Of a DNA stretch of 42,886 nt, positions 1-8,468 are shown one piece after another. This DNA comes from a virus. Positions within the stretch are counted from its first letter, which is position 1, and every line of letters begins with the position of its first letter. The notes under the pieces were generated by a model. That model had not been told where the DNA came from and did not search any database. It saw only the letters and a list, made by a program, of their open reading frames with translations. The position numbers were made by a program, and so were the translations under genes. The stretch spans positions 1-42,886 of the IMG/VR virus record IMGVR_UViG_3300030012_002105; one strand, 5' to 3'.

Positions 1-400
1 CCACTTGGAAAGGGTTGGCTGGGTTGGTAGTCCCCACACCAACGCTTCCGTCATTGTATATTGATGTAACTCCCGCACCTAAATTGACATCCACCCACTG
101 TGATGTAGGTATATTTGATAAAGTTGAACCATCCCCCTTGAATGTGGTTGCAGTCATCACACCACTTGTCGCATCAAGTATAATTCCGCTACCAACTTTA
201 ATTTGATTAAATGTACCAACACCAGTTACATTAAAATCTACTGTGGATGTTACCCCTGTTATATTTGCATTTCCTCTTACATCTAATAATTGGTCTGGAC
301 TCGTAGTTCCTAAACCTACACGATTTCCTCGTACAACAAGAACTTCATCATCTACCTGTACTCCATCACGGAAATTAAATGTCTTTCTTATATCTGCCAT
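1..400 (-). CDS. Tail-fibre/structural protein, N-terminal part (runs off left edge)
   Basis: The protein starts at 400 (MADIRKTFNFRDGVQVDDE) and is cut by the window edge after 133 residues. The visible part has repeated short beta-type motifs, including VGLGTTSPDQLLDVRG, FKGDGSTLSNIP and VGVGTTNP. These are typical of long tail-fibre or structural proteins of T4-like cyanophages and pelagiphages. The role is presumably virion surface or host recognition. It lies downstream of an oxygenase cluster on the same strand. The family resemblance is from memory of such repeats; the C-terminal receptor-binding part is not visible. Confidence 0.72.
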   Translation of the reverse strand, partial: MADIRKTFNFRDGVQVDDEVLVVRGNRVGLGTTSPDQLLDVRGNANITGVTSTVDFNVTGVGTFNQIKVGSGIILDATSGVMTATTFKGDGSTLSNIPTSQWVDVNLGAGVTSIYNDGSVGVGTTNPANPFQV

Positions 401-422
401 TTATAATAAGATTTTTAGTTAT

Positions 423-1043
423 TTATTCAGTTTCTTTATTGCCGAAGAAACTCGTAATAGCATACCTACCATATCCATCAAGATAATCAGAATCTTTGAT
501 CGAAACTTTGGATACACCATGTTCCACCCAGCCGGGCATTATTATTAATGAGTTATTATCACAACTGAATGAGTAATCATATTTAGGGAAGATTAACTCA
601 CCTCCTTCAAACTTTTTAGGTTCACGATAAAAGTAAGAAAATGCTAAAAATTGAATATATGTATCTATATGTGGTTTATAATAATCACCGTCATGATAAT
701 ATCTCACCTTTGTTGTATCACTATTACAAGACTTTGCTATCAAACAACAATCATGTATATTTCCAAATGGTTCTAATATTTTTTCATTAAATATTTTACG
801 ATTAACAGTTAATATATTAGAAATATGTCGATATTGTTTAGAGTATAATTTATCTAACCAGATCGCTTTTGAATTAGTTTTATGTACCACACCACCAAAA
901 TCTTTAGCATCAAACAACTTACCTTCTTTTGTATAAAAATCTAGTTCTTCCCAGATCAATTTAAGTTCCTCATCATCATAAAAATTATGAAGAATCATAT
1001 GTGGGAATGGATCTGTATATGTGTCAGCGGATATGTTCTGCAT
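423..1043 (-). CDS. 2OG-Fe(II) oxygenase (prolyl-4-hydroxylase-like)
   Basis: A 206-aa protein with the double-stranded beta-helix dioxygenase signature. H125-x-D127 lies in YKPHIDTYIQF, the distal iron ligand H175 in WVEHGVSKV, and R193 in GRYAITSF probably binds the 2-oxoglutarate carboxylate. EGGELIFP (about 146-153) is the usual strand between them. Such enzymes are frequent next to T4-like phage tail-fibre genes and may hydroxylate fibre or host proteins; the substrate is unknown. It overlaps the next upstream gene by one base (ATG at 1043), so translation is likely coupled. Confidence 0.82.
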   Translation of the reverse strand: MQNISADTYTDPFPHMILHNFYDDEELKLIWEELDFYTKEGKLFDAKDFGGVVHKTNSKAIWLDKLYSKQYRHISNILTVNRKIFNEKILEPFGNIHDCCLIAKSCNSDTTKVRYYHDGDYYKPHIDTYIQFLAFSYFYREPKKFEGGELIFPKYDYSFSCDNNSLIIMPGWVEHGVSKVSIKDSDYLDGYGRYAITSFFGNKETE

Positions 1044-1528
1044 TATAGAGCAACCTCCATACTTGGGTCTATGTCAAGATACAAAAAGATCATTTCTTGA
1101 TCTGATTCATTTGCTCCCTGATGTAAATTTTCAACATTAAATATCTCGACCTTTCCCTCCTTCCAGTAAACTCTCTCTTTTGTATCTATCCATTCTATGT
1201 AACACTTATTTCCTTTAGGAATTTTTAATGGAACTTGGACTCTTCTAAAATCTTTACCCCAAAGATTAAAATCTCTATGAGGTTTAGCAATTAATTTTGG
1301 TGGATATGAAATGTATGCAACACCAAATATCTTTTCATTTAAAATAATATTTTTTATTTTATTGTTTAATAATTTATCTCGATAAACTTTTCTCTTCTTT
1401 CCAAATTTAACATAACATACTGATGGATCGTATTTCATATATTTTGAAGTAATACCCTCCCTTCTCATTGGAAAAATAGTGCTTTTAGCCCAATGTTGTA
1501 ACATAATTAAATCAGAATTAGTAATCAT
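1043..1528 (-). CDS. Aspartyl/asparaginyl beta-hydroxylase-like dioxygenase
   Basis: A 161-aa protein resembling the Asp_Arg_Hydrox family. H84-R-D86 in KPHRDFNLWG is the first iron-binding pair. RRVQVPLKIP follows as the core strand, then GKVEIFNVENLHQGANES, where H136 is the second ligand. The length matches compact phage versions. It lies between another 2OG oxygenase and a cupin-like gene, with a 4-base ATGA overlap upstream. It is likely an oxidative modifier of proteins; the target cannot be read from sequence. Confidence 0.78.
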   Translation of the reverse strand: MITNSDLIMLQHWAKSTIFPMRREGITSKYMKYDPSVCYVKFGKKRKVYRDKLLNNKIKNIILNEKIFGVAYISYPPKLIAKPHRDFNLWGKDFRRVQVPLKIPKGNKCYIEWIDTKERVYWKEGKVEIFNVENLHQGANESDQEMIFLYLDIDPSMEVAL

Positions 1529-1998
1529 ACCTTAGTAAAAACTCCAACTAATGCGTCATTTAAATAAACATCATAGTGTTTATTTTTAAGTTTTGCATAA
1601 TCCATAGGTTTAAGCAATATATTATTAATTATAGGTTCACCTTTAAAACAAATTAACCAACTATTATCATCACCATAAAATGAATCTCGGACTAATCTAC
1701 CATCCCACATTTGATTTGGGTCTATGGCATTAAATCCAAACATATGATATGGACTTGATGATGTATAAACTCTCTGACTGTATAAGTAATCTTTTACATC
1801 TACAAAATTATTTGACTTAGCATCTAATTCGATAAATTTAGATTCAAATGGTCTTCCCATTTTTACACAACCCTTCGTTATAATGTGATATATCGCATTA
1901 TTATCTGGGAACCCATCTGTAAAAATACCATTTGCATCTCCATATCCACCACATAATACAAATTCCTCACATTTTTTAATAAATTTTTGTATCATCAT
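1525..1998 (-). CDS. Hypothetical protein, possibly cupin-like
   Basis: A 157-aa protein starting MMIQKFIKKCEEF. It contains ITKGCVKMG and a C-terminal half rich in beta-type segments (LICFKGEPIINNILLKP), faintly like a small cupin sensor. I see no metal-binding histidine cluster, so the fold is a guess. The gene overlaps the hydroxylase downstream (4 bases) and the gene upstream (4 bases) and belongs to the same oxygenase cluster. Confidence 0.6.
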   Translation of the reverse strand: MMIQKFIKKCEEFVLCGGYGDANGIFTDGFPDNNAIYHIITKGCVKMGRPFESKFIELDAKSNNFVDVKDYLYSQRVYTSSSPYHMFGFNAIDPNQMWDGRLVRDSFYGDDNSWLICFKGEPIINNILLKPMDYAKLKNKHYDVYLNDALVGVFTKV

Positions 1999-2342
1999 AA
2001 CTCAACTCTCCTCATATGCAGTATTTGTATTTTACGATTAAATCTTTTGACACAAATTACTTTACCAACTATATTTTGTATTTCAAACTTTCCTTGTATT
2101 TCTTCTGGAGTATTTTCTTTAATTACATCAAGTTTATCTTCTTGTATTTCAATTCTTCGTAATCCACTTTTGTTGACTAAACTTTCTGAAAAACTTTCCA
2201 AATCAAACATATCTAAATCATGACAATCAACACCTCGTGACGCATAACTATCAATGGGTTCTCTTGATTTTAAATTACAAAAACTGACAGATATTTGATT
2301 TGTGTCTGGATAATAATTATGAATTTTATAAATTATTTTCAC
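1995..2342 (-). CDS. Hypothetical phage protein with GTG start
   Basis: A 115-aa protein. An upstream in-frame ATG (2384) lies deep inside the preceding oxygenase gene. The GTG at 2342, giving VKIIYKIHNYYPDTNQ, is a better start and leaves a 17-base overlap. DCHDLDMFDLESF and an acidic middle followed by a strand-rich end resemble small proteins found beside tail-fibre and oxygenase genes in T4-like cyanophages. Function unknown. Confidence 0.62.
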   Translation of the reverse strand: MKIIYKIHNYYPDTNQISVSFCNLKSREPIDSYASRGVDCHDLDMFDLESFSESLVNKSGLRRIEIQEDKLDVIKENTPEEIQGKFEIQNIVGKVICVKRFNRKIQILHMRRVEL

Positions 2343-2904
2343 CCTGTATAATCCCCCATGATGTAGCAATATATTTAGTACCACCTAGAGGTGGATTTCC
2401 TCGATGAGTATGAGTAAATGATGCTGGAAAAATAAGCACATCTCCTGCCACTGCTTTTTCTCTTCTTTGTTGATATAAAAACTCTGTCTCACCCCCATCA
2501 AATTCGTCATTCAAATATACTTGTACTACAAATTGCCTACCCGCAACTTCTAATGCACCATTTTCATAATGCCATGCATGAAATCCACCACCTGCGGGTA
2601 TCTCTTTTAATTTTATGTCATGTAGTAAAAATTTTCTTTGACCTAAAACTTGAAATGCCTGTAAGTATTCATCAACACAAACTTTTAATTTAGGGAAAAT
2701 CTCCTCTGCTAATCTACTTGATGCAGAAAAATTGTACTCGTGAGTTATATTTACTGTTTTATGATCTTCTCGTGTCAATCTCTCTTTGTCATAAAACAAT
2801 AAATGATTTTGTTCAAAAAAATGTATGCCTTCAATTATCTTTTCACAATCTTTTTTTAAGAAAGCACCACTATATCTTCTTATTAAATCAGTTTCAAATG
2901 CCAT
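2326..2904 (-). CDS. 2OG-Fe(II) oxygenase
   Basis: A 192-aa protein with a beta-helix dioxygenase layout. HAWHYENG gives H112-x-E114 as proximal iron ligands, an HxE variant of HxD. NDEFDGGETEFLY forms the central strands, AGDVLIFPASFTHTHRG carries the distal histidine (H165 or H167), and K177 sits where a 2OG-binding Arg/Lys is expected. It is the first gene of a five-gene coupled set ending with the prolyl-hydroxylase-like enzyme. The likely job is hydroxylation of virion or host protein. Confidence 0.83.
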   Translation of the reverse strand: MAFETDLIRRYSGAFLKKDCEKIIEGIHFFEQNHLLFYDKERLTREDHKTVNITHEYNFSASSRLAEEIFPKLKVCVDEYLQAFQVLGQRKFLLHDIKLKEIPAGGGFHAWHYENGALEVAGRQFVVQVYLNDEFDGGETEFLYQQRREKAVAGDVLIFPASFTHTHRGNPPLGGTKYIATSWGIIQGENNL

Positions 2905-2943
2905 AAAATAATATCTCGCACTTCATTATAACATATATTTTCT

Positions 2944-3846
2944 CTATTGCACAGTAGTCGCAAGTGTTTGATTTGGATGAATTGATCCGTTATTGTTAAT
3001 TGTCACAGAAATTGAATTATTTGTTCTTCTGATCGCTGCACCTGTGGGCCCTCCTTGCCCTCCTGCACCACCAGATCCCTCTCCACCAGATCCATTACCA
3101 CCAGCATCTGCTGCATTATTTGGTGCAGATCCACCTTCTCCACCACTGCCACCGACAGCTTCTCCTCCATTATTTCCTCCACTACCTCCTTCTCCGGGCT
3201 CTCCTAAACTCGTAGCTGCTGATCCACCATTTCCACCGGCTCCACCAGATCCACCGGCTCCACCTTGTCCTACAGGAAGGCCACCTCCTCCACCGCCTCC
3301 TCCTCCGGAAGCAGTTCTCCATGATTTATGGTCATAGTCGAAGGCTCCTCCACCTCCTCCTCCACCACCAAAACCGGCAGAGATTACACCACCACTCGCA
3401 ACATTTACAGTAGCATTATATTCCACACCTAATCCACTTGAACCTGCACCACCTTGACTACCACTTGAATTACCATTTGCACCATTACCACCAAATCCAC
3501 CAGCACCAAGAATTTCTCCTGAACCACCAACATCAAAGGTAGAACCACTTCCACCTTCTGCTCTGGCTTTTAGGATTCTCCATCCACTTGATGTGTATGG
3601 CCTTTTAGGTAGAATAGCCAAAGCATTAACCTCTTGGTTTAGCATTGACCATACCTTTTGTCCGAATACTTTGTTGTAAAGCGAAGATAATCCGCTTGCA
3701 CCACTCATAACAGACGTTGAAGCATCGTGGGCGGTATGTAATCCACCAACAACACCTGCGCTCTTTAATAGAGCATTACCTGTACCGCCCCTAACTCCGT
3801 AGGTTGCAGCCTCTAAATCTTTCATTGTCTTAATATATCCACTCAT
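2944..3846 (-). CDS. Truncated major capsid protein fused to glycine-rich tail (possible chimera)
   Basis: A 300-aa reading frame made of two unlike parts. Residues 1 to ~105 (including SLYNKVFGQKVWSMLNQE, LAILPKRPYTSSGWRILK) look like the N-terminal arm of an HK97-fold major capsid protein, in the expected place after the protease/scaffold gene. From about residue 100 the protein becomes a glycine/serine-rich run (more than half Gly) ending NNSISVTINNNGSIHP, typical of phage tail-tip or adhesin regions. The capsid core domain is missing. The switch occurs within a short GGSG stretch (about 3,530-3,560), so microhomology-driven recombination or misassembly are both possible. Confidence 0.7.
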   Translation of the reverse strand: MSGYIKTMKDLEAATYGVRGGTGNALLKSAGVVGGLHTAHDASTSVMSGASGLSSLYNKVFGQKVWSMLNQEVNALAILPKRPYTSSGWRILKARAEGGSGSTFDVGGSGEILGAGGFGGNGANGNSSGSQGGAGSSGLGVEYNATVNVASGGVISAGFGGGGGGGGAFDYDHKSWRTASGGGGGGGGGLPVGQGGAGGSGGAGGNGGSAATSLGEPGEGGSGGNNGGEAVGGSGGEGGSAPNNAADAGGNGSGGEGSGGAGGQGGPTGAAIRRTNNSISVTINNNGSIHPNQTLATTVQ

Positions 3847-3851
3847 CTAAA

Positions 3852-5096
3852 TCACTCCTCAAATTGTGAAACAAAACTGTTTATCTCAGCCCATGACATT
3901 TCTGAAACATCTACATCAGGCACTTCTACTGTTTGTGCTTTAGCAATTGTTTCAGTCTGTTCTGAAAGGGATTTCCTTAAGGTAGCAAACTCCTCTCTTA
4001 GTGCTTCGACTTCATTCTTTGCGTCATACTCGCTTCGTGCAATTGATGCCTTTCTGACATTTTGCTCATCAGCGAACCTACTAGCAAACTTTGATTTTAG
4101 AGAATCATAAGCCATCTTCTCCAATTGTTCTGCTTTGTACGCTTCGTAGGCTTTTTCTACGTTATCTGGGGAAAGGTCTAAAGTAGCGAATTCATCATCC
4201 GACCACTCCTTGTAGAGAGAACCTAACTGACCTGCTTGTTCATGCTTTTTACCTTGTCCGGGTTCTCCCGCACCTGCATTCTCAACAAAGCCTTCTGGCC
4301 CAGTTCTTCCTTTTCTTTCCATATCGGCTTCATCCATATCAGCCATTTCAAGGTCTTTATCTGCCATTTCAACGTCTTCTTCATCAGAATCCATAGACTC
4401 ATAGCCCATTTTTTCTTTGTCGTCGTCCATAGACATTTTCTCCTCGTCTTTTTCCTTCATGGACATTTTCTCTTTGTCGTCCATGTCGGACTCTTCTTTT
4501 TTGAAGTCGTTTAACTGAGTCATAAGACCGTTTAACTCCTCCAAAGCCTTTTCCAACTTTTCACTCATTTTATCTTTCTCCTCTTTTAGAATGTCAAACT
4601 TTGCTTCTGGATTTATCCCCTTCTCACAAATTGTTACTTCATGGAGTTCTAACTTGTCAATTTCGTTATATTCACCTAATTCTTCATTAGACTTTTTTCT
4701 TTTACTTAAGGCTTGACCACCTATACTAAATGAACGTAATGTTCCTTTTCTAATACCTCTTGATATTTCTTTTGCTTTTTCTATGTCATCTCTTAATTTA
4801 ATAACAACATAAAATCCTACATCATCTACTTGTGTTCTATGGAGATTACCATGTTTATCTCTATACTTTTCTATTACATCTCCTACTTGAACATTTGAAT
4901 GGTTTGACATTACATTTCTGTATTTTGCATCTTGCATATATTTTGTTACTGCTTCTTCTAATGCTTTTAATGTAATTAAATCATTTTGTTTGTCTACTAT
5001 TTCTATTGAAGCATATCCACCTATTATTAAATCATCTGATTTTAAAATATTAAACTCATTATCGTCACTCGATTTTAACAGAATCGTACCGGACAC
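3852..5096 (-). CDS. Prohead protease fused to scaffold (XkdF-like)
   Basis: A 414-aa protein. Residues 20-170 form a herpesvirus/HK97-type maturation protease: GGYASIEIVDKQNDL, then H66 in MSNHSNVQVG as likely catalytic His, and S122/S124 in LRSFSIGG as nucleophile, followed by LELHEVTICEKGINPEA. Residues 180-414 are highly charged and coiled-coil (Met/Asp/Glu/Lys repeats around 205-260), the expected internal scaffold. The N-terminus (MSGTILLKSSDD) is a weak version of the WxxVLK tag seen in neighbouring gene products. It lies directly upstream of the capsid gene. The protease assignment is strong; the exact nucleophile is uncertain. Confidence 0.82.
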   Translation of the reverse strand: MSGTILLKSSDDNEFNILKSDDLIIGGYASIEIVDKQNDLITLKALEEAVTKYMQDAKYRNVMSNHSNVQVGDVIEKYRDKHGNLHRTQVDDVGFYVVIKLRDDIEKAKEISRGIRKGTLRSFSIGGQALSKRKKSNEELGEYNEIDKLELHEVTICEKGINPEAKFDILKEEKDKMSEKLEKALEELNGLMTQLNDFKKEESDMDDKEKMSMKEKDEEKMSMDDDKEKMGYESMDSDEEDVEMADKDLEMADMDEADMERKGRTGPEGFVENAGAGEPGQGKKHEQAGQLGSLYKEWSDDEFATLDLSPDNVEKAYEAYKAEQLEKMAYDSLKSKFASRFADEQNVRKASIARSEYDAKNEVEALREEFATLRKSLSEQTETIAKAQTVEVPDVDVSEMSWAEINSFVSQFEE

Positions 5097-5135
5097 ACAG
5101 ACACTTCCTACTTTTACTATATTAAGTCGGCGTTA

Positions 5136-7649
5136 TTACTTTATTTGCATGGTTAATTTTTTATACCTATCTTCAGTAATATCCCATATACCTTCGTCAT
5201 CCGACCTTTCTAACATCTTTTGTTTAATTCCAGTCCAAGCAAGCCATGTATCTTGTTTTTTTACTGGTATAACTCTCAAATGCAATCTAGTTTCAAACTT
5301 ATCGCCTTCGAGTTTATATTCATGATAACCATGTTTTTGAACACCCATAAGTATTTTACCACTATCTAAGAGTTTATCCTTTTGAACTCCCCTAGATACT
5401 TCTGCTGGATATTTACCTGATTTACCAAACAGGTTGTAAATATCCTTTGAGTTATCTATGTCAATAGTCCAAGCAAAAGTTTCATCTTTGTAATTAATTA
5501 TAAAATCTATATTACCATCCTTTCTAGTGTATAGTTGAAACTTTCCATATTTACTATCATCTTCTTCTTTATCCTTTATTATAATTTTAGAGTTAGCAGT
5601 AAATTTTTGGTTGCCTATTGGAATGAAAGCATCATGGTCATTCATAAAATTCTTTAACTTTCTAGCATTGTTTTCAAACATTGCTTCAGTTAATTCAGAA
5701 TCTCTTTTAACAATATACTCAAAGATATCTTTAATGTGTACTCCCTTTTCATCTGGGTCTTCATCTTGAAGATATTGTTTTAGTATGGCAATTGCTTCTG
5801 TTGTCTTTCCTTTGTGTATTTCTGACAACTGCTCTTTCCACATATCCATATCAGCAATAGCATTCTTTTCCATCAGGCTATCACCTTGGACACCATATAC
5901 AGAATAGCCTTCATAGTCTGACTTCAATAAAATTTCAGCAGTACCATGAATACCATCTGTGATTGTGTATTTTAACAACGCTTCTTCTACATTGTATTTT
6001 AATGACTTTCTCCCATCCTTTGAAAGAAACTCTAATGTCACTAGTTTCTCAGGAGTTTCTACTTCTGGTATCTCAATTACCTTTGCAGAATACAGACTAT
6101 ACCCTTTACCTGCTCTCCTTACTTCATCTACCTTTACTCTTACAATAGCACCTACTTCTACATTTTCTTTTGTGTTCAATGCTTTTCCTACTTGCAGGTA
6201 CGTCTTTCCTTCATATTCTGTACCTGTATGTTCTCTAGCCTCTTCACCCGATAATGGCCCAACGCCAACCGAATAAGAATATAGATTAGACTTAGTTTTC
6301 TTTTTCTCTAATACTATAACATCTAAATCTACAAATTTCTTGAATTTAATCCACTTTGGATTTTTCTTACTACCAATGTAATATGTAGATTCTATGTCTT
6401 TTATTACAACCCCTTCTGAGGTTTTTGATTGCATAATGTCTTTTGCGTACTTATCTATTTCAGCCAAGGAATCTGCTATCCTTGTGTTTTTCTTATTGGG
6501 AAACTCTAGTATCTCTTCTGAATGTTGTGCTAGTTGATATTGTAATATGTTGATTCTTTCTCTTAATGGATTGTCTGTATGGTCTTCTCCATCGTGAGCC
6601 ATTATATCGAATACCTTTGCTTTAAGTGTAGCATCTTTGTATTTATCTTTGAATAGATGTGCAATGGTATCTGCTCTATGTAAAGGCTCATCTCCATCGT
6701 ACAATATTAATTCTGCATCTAAAATTAAATCGCCAAATTTCTTTTGCTTTAGTATCTTAATTATATCTTGACACTTTGCAGAAATATCCTTTTTGTTATA
6801 GGAATATATCTTTACATCTGAATTCGCTTTGTGTATTTGTATTCTGATTCCATCATACTTTTCCTGTACTACCCACTCACCTGTGAATCCCTTCAAATCT
6901 TTTATGTCGTTGATTTCAAAGATTCTATACATTGGTTTGTTTGGTATAATGAAATCTATTTCTGCTTTCTCTTCATCACTCTTTTTCAAGTCTAGAGCAA
7001 CTAATTTCTTCCAGTCTTCTTCTGAGTTTTCCTCTAAGAATATCTTCTCTAATAATTTTAAAGCCCCTTCAAATTTATCTTCTACTCTATCATTTCCATC
7101 TTTATCATCGCCATAATGTTCCAAGATGTATAACGGCACATCCTTTAATGCTAAATCTAATCCTTCCGCACCTTGAGTAATTTTATCTGGTTTTAGGTCA
7201 TGTTTCTCCCATGCCTTTTCACTAATGGCGTTAGCGTCTGAGCGTAAAGCATAATGAATGAACATTGCATAGATAGGTGCTGAACGCAATAGATTGTCTA
7301 TTACATCATCACCCATCTGTCTAGCGAATGGGTCATTCAACTCAGCAGAATTGAAACGCATCTCCTTGACAGAATCATATAATTTCTTAGCATCGTATGA
7401 TTCAGGGTTCAATGCATTCTTACTGAATACTTCTTCTTCATCCAAGTATTTCTTAAGAGTAGATGAAAATTCACCTAAGCCATCAAAATCCTTTCTGATT
7501 CTCTTTACACTCTCAATCCAATTTTTTCTATATTCTTTGGGGTCTGATTTTGCTGATAGATAGTTATACCTAATGTCTTCGTAAAAATCTAAGATACGCT
7601 TCGCCAAGGCTTTGTTTTCCTTACCAACAAAAACCTCTTTCAGAAGCAT
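5136..7649 (-). CDS. ATP-dependent DNA ligase with long C-terminal extension
   Basis: Starting at ATG 7649 (MLLKEVFVGKENK) the protein has 837 aa. An N-terminal helical region (1-230) precedes the nucleotidyltransferase core. The active-site lysine is K264 in VVQEKYDGIRIQIH; then LILDAELILYD (motif III), KVFDIMAHDG (IIIa), SEGVVIKD (IV) and KWIKFKK (V). An OB-fold follows (~440-545). The last ~290 residues are not a standard ligase domain; they end RLHLRVIPVKKQDTWLAWTG and could be a diverged LigD-type phosphoesterase fold, but its catalytic residues are not evident. A TTG at 7664 is a less likely start. Location between head genes suggests a late, perhaps packaged, enzyme that seals genome ends or nicks. 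Confidence 0.87.
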   Translation of the reverse strand: MLLKEVFVGKENKALAKRILDFYEDIRYNYLSAKSDPKEYRKNWIESVKRIRKDFDGLGEFSSTLKKYLDEEEVFSKNALNPESYDAKKLYDSVKEMRFNSAELNDPFARQMGDDVIDNLLRSAPIYAMFIHYALRSDANAISEKAWEKHDLKPDKITQGAEGLDLALKDVPLYILEHYGDDKDGNDRVEDKFEGALKLLEKIFLEENSEEDWKKLVALDLKKSDEEKAEIDFIIPNKPMYRIFEINDIKDLKGFTGEWVVQEKYDGIRIQIHKANSDVKIYSYNKKDISAKCQDIIKILKQKKFGDLILDAELILYDGDEPLHRADTIAHLFKDKYKDATLKAKVFDIMAHDGEDHTDNPLRERINILQYQLAQHSEEILEFPNKKNTRIADSLAEIDKYAKDIMQSKTSEGVVIKDIESTYYIGSKKNPKWIKFKKFVDLDVIVLEKKKTKSNLYSYSVGVGPLSGEEAREHTGTEYEGKTYLQVGKALNTKENVEVGAIVRVKVDEVRRAGKGYSLYSAKVIEIPEVETPEKLVTLEFLSKDGRKSLKYNVEEALLKYTITDGIHGTAEILLKSDYEGYSVYGVQGDSLMEKNAIADMDMWKEQLSEIHKGKTTEAIAILKQYLQDEDPDEKGVHIKDIFEYIVKRDSELTEAMFENNARKLKNFMNDHDAFIPIGNQKFTANSKIIIKDKEEDDSKYGKFQLYTRKDGNIDFIINYKDETFAWTIDIDNSKDIYNLFGKSGKYPAEVSRGVQKDKLLDSGKILMGVQKHGYHEYKLEGDKFETRLHLRVIPVKKQDTWLAWTGIKQKMLERSDDEGIWDITEDRYKKLTMQIK

Positions 7650-7650
7650 A

Positions 7651-7890
7651 TCATTCCTTTCCAAATTCAGGTCTAATTCCCTCTAACGGGTCTACTTTCT
7701 CTTCAGCAGGTTTCTTCTGGGGTCTATCAACATCAACTGTTTCACCCTCTAATTCCACTGTTTCTTCTACTGGCAACTCATTGTAGTTCAATACTTCACC
7801 GACTGCCTCTTTTGCTTTGGTAACTGCATTGTCTATCAACGTGCCAATCTTCTCTTCTTTACTTACTTTCTTTGGTAATAAATCATCCAT
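7651..7890 (-). CDS. Small acidic hypothetical protein
   Basis: A 79-aa protein starting MDDLLPKKVSKEEKIG at ATG 7890, immediately after the preceding stop. It is charged, with an acidic middle (VEETVELEGETVDVDRP) and a Pro/Glu-rich end, and is likely disordered. It sits in the head operon between another short charged protein and the ligase, and overlaps neither strongly. No family recognised. Confidence 0.6.
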   Translation of the reverse strand: MDDLLPKKVSKEEKIGTLIDNAVTKAKEAVGEVLNYNELPVEETVELEGETVDVDRPQKKPAEEKVDPLEGIRPEFGKE

Positions 7891-7891
7891 T

Positions 7892-8131
7892 CTATACACT
7901 TCCTTCTATTCTTGAAACCATATCATTGATTTCTTTCCATTCCATCTTTGCTATCTTATCATCGTTGATTTCTGTTTCACCAACTGATATTGATGGAGCA
8001 GGTGTGGAGGCTACAACAAAACCTGATTTCATCAATAGGTTGTCATCATTGTAGACTGCTTTCTCCAAATTCTTTACTTTCTCTACTAACTCTTTCATTA
8101 GTAATAACATTTCATTGTTCTCTTCACTCAT
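7892..8131 (-). CDS. Small coiled-coil hypothetical protein
   Basis: A 79-aa protein starting MSEENNEMLLLMKELVEKV. Residues 1-30 are a strong coiled coil. The C-terminal KMEWKEINDMVSRIE resembles the end of the protease/scaffold protein (EMSWAEINSFVSQFEE), so the two may share a short docking peptide. ATGAGTGA overlap with the upstream gene indicates coupling. Possible assembly cofactor; function unknown. Confidence 0.62.
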   Translation of the reverse strand: MSEENNEMLLLMKELVEKVKNLEKAVYNDDNLLMKSGFVVASTPAPSISVGETEINDDKIAKMEWKEINDMVSRIEGSV

Positions 8132-8468
8132 CTTTCTCATCTCCTAAATCGCCTTTACTTTTTGGATATACTACTGCTCTAAGTTGCCTGTATAGAGTTT
8201 CGTAATCCTTTCTCAATTCAGATGCGGCCGCAATCAAGGAAACATTTGCCTCATCTATTTTCTTCATCTTCTTGAGCATCTTTTTGTCTGATTTCATCAT
8301 ATCAAGTGACCTTAATTCTTTTACTAAATCACTTAACTTCGTAAAATCCTGACCCATATATTCACTAGGTTCAGATGTCTGAACCAGTTTCTTTAACTTC
8401 TTCTTCTGTTTAGCATTTACCTTTTGCAGTAAATCACTATCTTCTTTTATTAATTGGCTTTCCCACAT
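8124..8468 (-). CDS. Tag-bearing hypothetical protein (MWESQLIK)
   Basis: A 114-aa, highly charged helical protein starting MWESQLIKEDSDLLQ. The first eight residues fit the recurrent N-terminal tag of this operon in a shortened form. The remainder is Lys/Glu-rich, including KQKKKLKKLV and KKMLKKMKKI, and may bind nucleic acid or scaffold. It overlaps both neighbours. No family recognised. Confidence 0.62.
   Translation of the reverse strand: MWESQLIKEDSDLLQKVNAKQKKKLKKLVQTSEPSEYMGQDFTKLSDLVKELRSLDMMKSDKKMLKKMKKIDEANVSLIAAASELRKDYETLYRQLRAVVYPKSKGDLGDEKDE

Noticed and set aside
2993-3337. Proline-rich plus-strand frame
   Set aside because: It is the antisense shadow of the glycine-rich region (GGN codons read as proline).
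5959-6276. Plus-strand frames inside the ligase gene
   Set aside because: Serine/threonine-rich shadows of the minus-strand ligase, with no start signal.
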